In this document: positions 34,747 through 41,825 of the stretch, in pieces
Layout of the letters: the number at the start of each line of letters is the position of its first letter
Numbering within the stretch: position 1 is the first letter of the stretch
DNA from: Sphingomonadales bacterium UBA6157
GTDB taxonomy: Bacteria > Pseudomonadota > Alphaproteobacteria > Sphingomonadales > Sphingomonadaceae
DNA: 45,892 nucleotides
Assembly (NCBI GenBank): GCA_002423025.1
Contig: DIUN01000042.1
Span: 1 to 45,892, forward strand
Reading direction: 5' to 3'
Notes under the pieces: generated by a model
The model's database searches: none
The model's input: the letters and a program-made list of their open reading frames with translations, nothing else
Told to the model about the DNA's origin: nothing
Position numbers and translations under genes: made by a program

Positions 34747-35991
34747 ATGGCCGAATCCCGGGCAGACCTTATGCGCCGCCTTACTGCCGATGTGCGCCCC
34801 GGCTACAGCTTCCCGCGTGACTTCTACTGCAGCGATGCGGTGTTCGAGGCTGATATCGAGGAGGTGGTCGGCCGCAAATGGATCATGGCCGGGCATGTTG
34901 GGCAGCTGCCGAACAAGGGCGATTTCTTCGTCTTCAAGGTGGGTGAGGAGCAGATTATCCTCATCCGCGAAAACGCCGCGACCATCAACGCCTTCTACAA
35001 TGTCTGCCGCCATCGTGGGTCGCTGGTCTGCTCGGTCACATCCGGCAATGCGCCGAAGCTGGTCTGCCCCTATCACGCCTGGACCTTCGGGCTGGATGGC
35101 GCGCTGCTCTCCGCCCGGCTGATGCCCGAGGATTTCGACAAGAAAGCCAATGGTCTGCACCCCTGCCATGTGCGGGAATTTTATGGCTTCATCTTCGTCA
35201 ACCTGACGGCTGGCGAGCCCGATGATTTTGACGCCACCTTCTCGGACATGGCGGCGATCCTCGATTATCACGGATTTGCCGATGCCAAGGTGGCGCACCG
35301 CGCATCCTACCCCACAGCGGCCAACTGGAAGCTTGTCGTCGAGAATTTTCTCGAATGCTATCATTGCCAGCCGGCCCACCCTGAGTTCTGCTCCATGCAT
35401 CCGCCCGAAGCGCTGGTTGCGGTTGGCGCCGGCCCCAGTTCTGGGCCGACTGAGGCCGTGGAAAAGTACCGCCCGATTCTGGAGGCCTGGGAGCAGCGCG
35501 TGGCCGCGCTCGGCCGCCCGGTCGGCAATATCGATGACACCCCGGACAGCACACATCTGCGCCTCGTGATGCAGCGGACGATCCGTGAGGGCTATATGAG
35601 TGAGACCAAGGATGGCTCGCCGGCCTCGACGCTGATGGGCAAGCGGACGGAATGGGATGGTGGCCGCATGCACCTGGGCTTTGGCCCGATGAGCCATGTC
35701 GTGGCCTGCAACGATTTTGCGATCCTGTTCCAGTTCACGCCGCGCAGCGCGATGATGACCGATGTCGATATCAGCTGGATCGTCGATGGCCGGGCCGAGA
35801 GTCCCGACGTGGAAAAGATGGTCTGGGCCTGGGATGTAACGACTGTGCAGGATCGTCAGATCACCGAGGACAATCAGGCCGGCATCCGCTCCAGCCGCTA
35901 CACGCCTGGTCGTTTTTCCGACCAGGAGCGCGGTGTCGCCAATTTCCAAGCCTGGTATCTCAATCAGTTCGCACACCTGCAGGCTGGCTGA
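34747..35991 (+). CDS. Rieske non-heme iron oxygenase, alpha subunit (betaine demethylase-like) 2
   Basis: This 414-residue protein has Rieske ligands Cys87-x-His89 and Cys107-x2-His110 (VCRHRGS ... CPYHAWTF). The mononuclear iron ligands are His206, His211 and probably Asp369 (TTVQDRQITEDNQ). Bridge Glu203 is in ENFLECYHC, a pattern close to glycine-betaine and stachydrine monooxygenases. It should start demethylation of a quaternary ammonium compound whose product feeds the DMGDH-like enzymes. The ATG at 34747 has GGAG 9 nt upstream; the in-frame GTG at 34738 overlaps that site. It is co-transcribed with the DMGDH pair and the MDR gene. Confidence 0.93.
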   Translation: MAESRADLMRRLTADVRPGYSFPRDFYCSDAVFEADIEEVVGRKWIMAGHVGQLPNKGDFFVFKVGEEQIILIRENAATINAFYNVCRHRGSLVCSVTSGNAPKLVCPYHAWTFGLDGALLSARLMPEDFDKKANGLHPCHVREFYGFIFVNLTAGEPDDFDATFSDMAAILDYHGFADAKVAHRASYPTAANWKLVVENFLECYHCQPAHPEFCSMHPPEALVAVGAGPSSGPTEAVEKYRPILEAWEQRVAALGRPVGNIDDTPDSTHLRLVMQRTIREGYMSETKDGSPASTLMGKRTEWDGGRMHLGFGPMSHVVACNDFAILFQFTPRSAMMTDVDISWIVDGRAESPDVEKMVWAWDVTTVQDRQITEDNQAGIRSSRYTPGRFSDQERGVANFQAWYLNQFAHLQAG

Positions 35992-35995
35992 GAAA

Positions 35996-37078
35996 ATGCC
36001 CGTGCCCGCGTTGATGCAGGCGGTCCTGCTCACCGGCAACGGCGGGTTTGAAAAGCTGGCGTTGCGCGAGGATGTCCCGGTGCCTGTTCCAGCGGCAGAT
36101 GAACTGCTGATCAGGGTGGGCGCTGCCGGCGTCAACAATACTGATATCAACACGCGGACCGCCTGGTACTCCAAGGCTGTCACGTCCGCCACTGAGGAGG
36201 GTGGGGAAGGGGGCTTCGCCGCCGCCCGCACCGAGGATTCCGGCTGGACTGGAGCGGTGCCACAATTCCCCCGCATCCAGGGAGCCGATGCCTGTGGAAT
36301 CGTGGTGGCGACCGGCGCAGCAGTGGATCCGGCGCGCATTGGCGAGCGCGTGCTCGTGGAGCCAGTGTTCCGCGCGCCCGGCGGCGGCGCCTATGAAGCG
36401 ACCTACTTTGGCTCGGAGCGCGATGGTGGCTTTGCCCAATATGCCTGTGTGCCTGCCGCCCATGCCCACCGCATTGAATCGGCGCTCAGCGATGTCGAGC
36501 TCGCCTCCTTTCCCTGCGCCTGGTCAGCTGCCGAGAACATGCTGACGCGCGCCGGCCTTGCCCGGGGCGAGCGCGTGCTCATCTGCGGCGCCTCGGGCGG
36601 TGTAGGTTCGGCAGCGGTGCAACTCGCCCGGCGGCGCGGAGCACTGGTCACGGCCATCGCTGGTGCCGACAAGCTGGCAGCCATTGCCGGGCTGGGCGCC
36701 GAGCGCGTCATCCCGCGCGATGCGGACGTCCGAGCCTTGTTTGGTTCGGAGTATTTCGATGTGGTGATCGACAGCGTTGGTGGCGGCCAGTTCGGGGCGC
36801 GGCTCGACGCTTTGAAGCGCGGTGGGCGCTATGCCGTCGCCGGTGCCATCGCCGGGCCGATCGTCGAGCTCGATCTGCGGACGCTCTACCTCAAGGACCT
36901 GCGCCTCATTGGTTGCACCATCCTTGACGCCGGGGTATTTGCCAATCTCGTGCGCATCATCGAGGCAGGCGAGGTGCGGCCCATGGTCTCGGCCGTTTAT
37001 CCACTGTCCCGGATTGTCGAGGCGCAGCAAGCGTTTCTGGCAAAGCAGCACATCGGCAAGATCGTACTGATTCCATAA
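35996..37078 (+). CDS. Medium-chain dehydrogenase/reductase, zinc-independent, quinone oxidoreductase-like
   Basis: This 360-residue MDR protein has nucleotide-binding CGASGGVGSAAVQLA (198-212). Catalytic zinc ligands are missing: the usual Cys and Gly-His-Glu positions read GVNNTDIN (45-52) and GADACG (96-101). An insertion of about 40 residues (54-92) separates these segments. NADPH-dependent quinone or enal reduction, or oxidation of an alcohol without zinc, is possible. The start at 35996 lies 4 bp past the Rieske stop; the ATG at 36014 is an alternative. A formaldehyde dehydrogenase role would be attractive in this operon, but the missing zinc and cysteine sites argue against it. Confidence 0.87.
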   Translation: MPVPALMQAVLLTGNGGFEKLALREDVPVPVPAADELLIRVGAAGVNNTDINTRTAWYSKAVTSATEEGGEGGFAAARTEDSGWTGAVPQFPRIQGADACGIVVATGAAVDPARIGERVLVEPVFRAPGGGAYEATYFGSERDGGFAQYACVPAAHAHRIESALSDVELASFPCAWSAAENMLTRAGLARGERVLICGASGGVGSAAVQLARRRGALVTAIAGADKLAAIAGLGAERVIPRDADVRALFGSEYFDVVIDSVGGGQFGARLDALKRGGRYAVAGAIAGPIVELDLRTLYLKDLRLIGCTILDAGVFANLVRIIEAGEVRPMVSAVYPLSRIVEAQQAFLAKQHIGKIVLIP

Positions 37079-37087
37079 GTTGCGGGC

Positions 37088-37116
37088 TTGCCTTGCCGCG
37101 ATCGGCAGGGCAATTT
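37088..37116 (+). terminator. Probable weak terminator after the DMGDH/Rieske 2 operon
   Basis: An 11-bp stem with one wobble pair (37088-37098 with 37103-37113, loop CGAT) is followed by only TTT. It separates the catabolic operon from the M1 peptidase gene. Confidence 0.5.
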
Positions 37117-37164
37117 GACGTTTCAGTTCCGTGACAGCCGCGCCCGCGGCGGAGATCCTGCCCG

Positions 37165-39549
37165 ATGACGCGCTTCCTTCTTGCCCTTCTCTTCGCGTGC
37201 CTTGGTGCCCAGCCGCTGCTGGCCCAGGCCCTGCAGCAAACCAAGGGCAGCTTTGTTGACAAGTTTCGCCAGCTCGAGGGCGAGGATTGGCCCACCCCCA
37301 CTGACTATCGCAACGCCACCGGCGCACCTGGCCATCGCTATTGGCAGCAGAAGGTGGATTACCGCATCGAGGCGACGCTGGACGAAGCCAAGCGCTCACT
37401 CTCGGCGCGCGGCAGCATCACCTACACCAACAATTCGCCTGATGAGATGCGTTACCTGTGGCTGCTGATGGAGCAGAATCGCTTCAAGCGGGATTCCATC
37501 GCCGAGCACACCGAGACTGTAACCCCCGGCGGTGCCACCAGCATCACCAGCGTGCGCCGCGCCAAGCGCTACCAGGAGTGGGAAGGCGGCTTTTCGGGCA
37601 TCACTGTCACTGATGCCGAGGGCAAGCCGCTCAAGTTCACCGTGGTGGACAGCCTGATGCGCGTTGACATGCCGCAGCCGCTGGCCAGTGGCGCAACCAC
37701 CGGCATCCGCATCACCTGGAGCTATCCGCTCATCGAGACGGACGTTATCGGCGGTCGCTCTGGCTATGAGTGCTTCACCAAGCCTGGGGAGGACGGCAAT
37801 TGCCTCTTCCTCGGCGCCCAGTGGTTCCCGCGCCTTGCGGTCTATTCCGATTATGAAGGCTGGCACAACAAGGCGTTCCTCGGCGATGGCGAGTTCACGC
37901 TCGAGTTCGGCGATTATGATGTCTCGCTCACCGTGCCTTCGGATCACATCGTGGCGGCTACCGGCGAATTGGCCAATGCCGCGGACGTGCTGAGCGCCGC
38001 CCAGCGCCAGCGGCTGGAGACAGCGCGTTCGGCCAGCGAGCCAGTCTATATCGTCACTGCGGCAGAGGCTGCCGCCGCCGAGCGCGGCAAGCCCTCAGGC
38101 AGCAAGACGTGGCGCTTCACGGCGCGCAATGTCCGGGATTTCGCCTTTGCCTCCTCGCGCAAGTTCCTTTGGGATGCGATGGGCGTGAAGCAGGATGACC
38201 CGGCCAATCCGCTGGTCATGGCCATGTCTTTCTACCCCAAGGAGGCCCGGCCACTCTGGGATGCCTATTCCACCAAGTCGATCGCCCACACCATCCAGGT
38301 GTATGGCAGCTTCGCGTTCCCCTATCCGTATCCCACGGCACAATCGATCAACGGTCCGGTTGGCGGCATGGAATATCCCATGATCACCTTCAACGGCCCC
38401 CGCCCGGTCAAGGACAAGAAGACCGGTGCGCTCACCTACACCGAGCGCGCCAAGAACGGCCTTGTCGGCGTCGTTATCCACGAGATCGGCCATATCTGGT
38501 TCCCGATGTCGGTAAACTCCGATGAACGGCAATGGACGTGGATGGACGAGGGCATCAACACCTTCCTCCAGTTCCAGGCCGAGAAGCTCTGGGATCCGGA
38601 GTTCCCCACCCGTCGCGGCGAGCCCAAGGATATCGTGGAGTACATGGTCAGCCGTGATCAGGTGCCGCTCATGACCCAGTCCGACAGCCTGCTGCAGTTC
38701 GGCGCCAATGGTTATGCCAAGCCTGCGACAGCGCTGGTCATTCTTCGCGAGACGGTCCTTGGCCGCGACCTGTTCGATTATGCCTTCAAGGAATATGCCC
38801 GCCGCTGGCGCTTCAAGCGGCCGACGCCCTATGATTTCTTCCGCACCATGGAAGAAGCTTCCGGCGTCGATCTCGATTGGTTCTGGCGCGGCTGGTTCTA
38901 CTCGACCGACCATGTCGATATCGCGCTCGACAAGGTTGTGAAGGCCCGCCTCGACACGCGTAATCCGGACATCGAGAAGCCCTATGAGGGGCAGCGCAAA
39001 AAGACCGAACCCAAGTCCCTCACTGTCGAGCGCAACACCATCGAGCCTGTGGTGAAGCGGGACCCGGCAACCCGAGATTTCTACAACGAGAATGACCGCT
39101 ATGTCGCCACCGTGAAGGACCGCAAGGACTATAAGTCCGCGCTTGAAAAGCTGGAGCCGGAAGAGCGCGCCGCGCTGGCGGTGAAGGACAATTTCTATCA
39201 CTTCAGCTTCCGCAACATCGGCGGCCTGGTGATGCCAGTGGTGCTCAAGCTCGATTATGAGGATGGCAGCAGCGAGACTGTCCGCATTCCCGCCGAGCTG
39301 TGGCGTCGCAACCACCGCGCTGTCACGTGGCAGCATGTGACCCCCAAGACGCTGCGCAGCGCCGAAGTCGATCCGCTCTGGGAGATCGCCGATGCCGACC
39401 GGAGCAACAACAACTACCCGCGGCGCATCGAGCCTGCCACGCTCAAGATTGAGGATGACAAGCCGGGCGAGAACCGCATGAAGGACATGGAACTGCAAGT
39501 GGGCCCGGACAGCCTGCGCACTCGGCCGGCGCCCGCGAGCGAGAAGTGA
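37165..39549 (+). CDS. Exported M1-family zinc aminopeptidase
   Basis: This 794-residue protein has a signal peptide (MTRFLLALLFACLGAQPLLA). The M1 zinc motif is HEIGH (His439, Glu440, His443) with the distal Glu462 (WMDEG) 19 residues on. A GGMEYP segment stands in for the GAMEN exopeptidase motif. It is predicted to be a periplasmic or secreted peptidase. It overlaps the DUF6702-like gene by GTGA, so the two are co-expressed. It is probably unrelated to the betaine island. Confidence 0.93.
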   Translation: MTRFLLALLFACLGAQPLLAQALQQTKGSFVDKFRQLEGEDWPTPTDYRNATGAPGHRYWQQKVDYRIEATLDEAKRSLSARGSITYTNNSPDEMRYLWLLMEQNRFKRDSIAEHTETVTPGGATSITSVRRAKRYQEWEGGFSGITVTDAEGKPLKFTVVDSLMRVDMPQPLASGATTGIRITWSYPLIETDVIGGRSGYECFTKPGEDGNCLFLGAQWFPRLAVYSDYEGWHNKAFLGDGEFTLEFGDYDVSLTVPSDHIVAATGELANAADVLSAAQRQRLETARSASEPVYIVTAAEAAAAERGKPSGSKTWRFTARNVRDFAFASSRKFLWDAMGVKQDDPANPLVMAMSFYPKEARPLWDAYSTKSIAHTIQVYGSFAFPYPYPTAQSINGPVGGMEYPMITFNGPRPVKDKKTGALTYTERAKNGLVGVVIHEIGHIWFPMSVNSDERQWTWMDEGINTFLQFQAEKLWDPEFPTRRGEPKDIVEYMVSRDQVPLMTQSDSLLQFGANGYAKPATALVILRETVLGRDLFDYAFKEYARRWRFKRPTPYDFFRTMEEASGVDLDWFWRGWFYSTDHVDIALDKVVKARLDTRNPDIEKPYEGQRKKTEPKSLTVERNTIEPVVKRDPATRDFYNENDRYVATVKDRKDYKSALEKLEPEERAALAVKDNFYHFSFRNIGGLVMPVVLKLDYEDGSSETVRIPAELWRRNHRAVTWQHVTPKTLRSAEVDPLWEIADADRSNNNYPRRIEPATLKIEDDKPGENRMKDMELQVGPDSLRTRPAPASEK

Positions 39550-40049
39550 GCCCGTTCTGGCGGGGGCTTATGCTGGCTGCCGCGCTTGTGCTGGCTGGAG
39601 TGACGGTGCCAGCCAGCGCGCATCGGGGCCATGCTTCGCTCTCGGTGGTGGAGATTGACGCAAAAAGCGGGGCCGTGCGCGTCACGCACCGCTTTGCGGC
39701 GCATGATGTCGAGCCGGTGCTGGTCGATATCGCTCCCGATGCCCAGCCCAGCCTCGATGATCCCGAGGCGGTGGCAGCGCTTGTCGCCTATGTCGGCCAG
39801 CGCTTCACCATCACCGGCACGCCGCTGAGCTTTCAGAGCCAGCAATTGCGCGGTGACGATGTGATGCTGGTTTACACCGGGCGGATGAAGCCGTCCGCCA
39901 CCAGCATCAGCGTGCGCGGCGCCCTGTTCGGGGAGACGCACGCCAGCCATCAGACGCAGGTGAATGTCCGGCGCGCCGGCGTCACCCGAACGCTGTACTT
40001 CGAGCCGTCGGACGGAGCCAAGTCACTGGCCCTTTCGGCGCGGAAGTAA
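39546..40049 (+). CDS. Exported DUF6702-like protein
   Basis: This 167-residue protein has a signal peptide (about 1-25, cut after ASA) and a mature start HRGHASLSVVEID. It resembles the DUF6702 family of small exported proteins that often follow M1 peptidase genes. It has no catalytic motif that I recognise. The start is a GTG overlapping the previous stop (GTGA). Function unknown; co-expression with the peptidase is clear. Confidence 0.8.
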   Translation: MSPFWRGLMLAAALVLAGVTVPASAHRGHASLSVVEIDAKSGAVRVTHRFAAHDVEPVLVDIAPDAQPSLDDPEAVAALVAYVGQRFTITGTPLSFQSQQLRGDDVMLVYTGRMKPSATSISVRGALFGETHASHQTQVNVRRAGVTRTLYFEPSDGAKSLALSARK

Positions 40050-40113
40050 CAGAAACCGGAGCGGTAGGAACAAGGCCCTTCCCCATGGCGCTTCCTGGCA
40101 GCTATCTAGGCGT

Positions 40114-41163
40114 ATGGATCGCCTGAAAGCCAGCGCCTCTGGGCGCCTTCGTCTGCGGCGCGAGAGCACCACTTCACCCTGGGTGTCGCTGTTCTGGCGG
40201 GTGATGCTGGCGTTTGGCCTCATCGGCATCGCCGTGGCCGTGCACTGGTTCGATCGCGCTGGGCTGAAGGATGGCCACGACGGCGTCATCAGCTTTTCGG
40301 ATGTGCTCTATTTCACCATGATCACGGTCGCCACCGTGGGTTATGGCGATATCGTGCCGGTCACGGACCAGGCGCGGATGTTCGATACCTTTGTCGTCAC
40401 CCCCATCCGGCTGTTTGTCTGGCTAATCTTTGTCGGCACGGCCTATGATTTCCTGCTCAAGGGGGCCTTTGAGAAATGGCGGATGCGCATGATCCAGAAG
40501 AATTTGCACGGCCACACCATTGTCACCGGTTTTGGCACAAGCGGGGGTGAGGCCGTTGCCGAGCTGATCCGGCGCGGGACAGATCCGGCTGCCATTCTCG
40601 TCATAGAGCGGGACGCGGTGCAGCTCGAGGCCGCCGCGGCGATGGGTGTGAATGTCATCGATGCCGATGCCACGCGCAATGTGACGCTGGAGGCGGCCAA
40701 GGTGGACACCGCCGGCGCCATCATCGTCTCGGCCGGGCGGGATGATACTTCCATTCTCATCGTGTTGACGGCGCGGCGGCTGGCGCCCGATCTGCCGATC
40801 AGCGTTGTCATCCGCAATGCCGACAATGAGCCGCTGGCGCGTCAGGCCGGCGCCGATACGGTCATCAACCCAGCGAGCTTTGCCGGACTGCTGCTCGCAG
40901 GTTCCACCCATGGCCCGCATATCTCCGATTACATCGCCGATCTGGCGGCCACCAACGGCCTGGTGGCGCTGCGCGAGCGTCCTGTCATGGCGGAGGAAGT
41001 CGGCAAGCCGCTGGCCTCTATCGCCACCGGGCTGGGTGTGCGGGTGTATCGCGGTGGCAAGCCAATCGGCTTTTGGGAAGTGGCCGTGGCGCGCCTGATG
41101 GCCGGAGACATGATCGTCGAGATCGTGCCGCAGCTCGCTGCGGACGGTGGCGAAAGGAGCTGA
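40114..41163 (+). CDS. Two-TM potassium channel with RCK/TrkA-N domain
   Basis: This 349-residue protein has a first TM helix (about 27-46), a pore helix and K+ selectivity filter TVGYGD (74-79), and a second TM helix (about 91-110). A cytoplasmic Rossmann RCK_N domain follows (HTIVTGFGTSGGEAVAELIRRG), with a short TrkA-C-like tail. This is the MthK/Kch-type plan of ligand-gated K+ channels. I chose the ATG at 40114 (MDRLKASASG); the frame upstream overlaps the DUF6702 gene and lacks family sequence. Confidence 0.92.
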   Translation: MDRLKASASGRLRLRRESTTSPWVSLFWRVMLAFGLIGIAVAVHWFDRAGLKDGHDGVISFSDVLYFTMITVATVGYGDIVPVTDQARMFDTFVVTPIRLFVWLIFVGTAYDFLLKGAFEKWRMRMIQKNLHGHTIVTGFGTSGGEAVAELIRRGTDPAAILVIERDAVQLEAAAAMGVNVIDADATRNVTLEAAKVDTAGAIIVSAGRDDTSILIVLTARRLAPDLPISVVIRNADNEPLARQAGADTVINPASFAGLLLAGSTHGPHISDYIADLAATNGLVALRERPVMAEEVGKPLASIATGLGVRVYRGGKPIGFWEVAVARLMAGDMIVEIVPQLAADGGERS

Positions 41164-41184
41164 AGCCAGGCGCGCGCACAAAAA

Positions 41185-41221
41185 AGCGGGGAGGGGCCTG
41201 ATGGCTCTCCCCGCTGTTTTT
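41185..41221. terminator. Bidirectional intrinsic terminator
   Basis: A 9-bp stem AGCGGGGAG/CTCCCCGCT (41185-41193 with 41207-41215) is preceded by A-rich sequence and followed by GTTTTT. It lies between convergent genes (K+ channel and RidA) and can serve both. Confidence 0.85.
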
Positions 41222-41240
41222 GGCAGCGCTGCGCAAGCGG

Positions 41241-41714
41241 TTACTTGGCGGCGATGACCGTCAGTTCGACAAGGAAGTTCGGGCCGGCGAGCGCCGCGAT
41301 CTGCATGGTGGTGCGGGTCACGGTGGTCGGGTTCTCGGCGGTGCCGAAGAACTGGGCAAAACCGGCATTGAAGCCGGCAAAGTCCATCTTGCCTTCCATG
41401 CCGGGAGCGGCGGTGAGGTAGGCATCCATGCGCACGATGTCGGACATCTTGTAGCCATTGGCTTCCAGGATGGACTTGATCTTGTTCAGAGTGCTGATCG
41501 TCTGGGTCTTGGTGTCGCCATATTCGCCCGGCTTGGCAGGGTCGATCGGCGAGGCGAGGTTGCCGGAAAGGTAGATCGTCTCGGCGCTGGCCTTGACCTT
41601 GGCGGCGGTGAGGATGCGGCCCTGCGGGGTGCCGATCTTCTCGACATTCTGGGCATAGGCCGGAGCGGCAAGCGTGACGGCGGCAAGCGCCAGAGCAGTC
41701 ATCATGGCCTTCAT
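41241..41714 (-). CDS. Exported RidA-family protein
   Basis: This 157-residue protein has a signal peptide (MKAMMTALALAAVTLAAPAYA) and a RidA/YjgF/UK114 domain (ETIYLSGNLA ... RMDAYLTA ... VTRTTMQIAAL). RidA proteins hydrolyse reactive enamines and imines in the cytoplasm; an exported form must act on something else or serve as a binding protein. The start at 41714 is supported by AAGGGGA about 6 nt upstream. The frame back to 41810 is not coding-like. Confidence 0.9.
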   Translation of the reverse strand: MKAMMTALALAAVTLAAPAYAQNVEKIGTPQGRILTAAKVKASAETIYLSGNLASPIDPAKPGEYGDTKTQTISTLNKIKSILEANGYKMSDIVRMDAYLTAAPGMEGKMDFAGFNAGFAQFFGTAENPTTVTRTTMQIAALAGPNFLVELTVIAAK

Positions 41715-41762
41715 GTCAGTCCCCTTTTTGCTGGAAATCACGGCTGGAAAAGCGAGCATCGG

Positions 41763-41804
41763 ATAAAACAAATGCGGGCGACAGGATAACCCCGCCGCCC
41801 GCAT
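41763..41804 (-). terminator. Intrinsic terminator after TonB receptor 2
   Basis: Read on the minus strand, ATGCGGGCG/CGCCCGCAT (41804-41796 with 41780-41772) forms a 9-bp stem followed by TTGTTTTAT. It lies about 20 bp past the receptor stop. The ridA promoter must then fit in the short stretch between this hairpin and 41714, or depend on read-through. Confidence 0.75.
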
Positions 41805-41825
41805 TCGCAACCCGTTATGCGAAGC

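Noticed and set aside
35996..37078. Glutathione-dependent or zinc formaldehyde dehydrogenase
   Set aside because: The cysteine and histidine zinc ligands of that family are absent.
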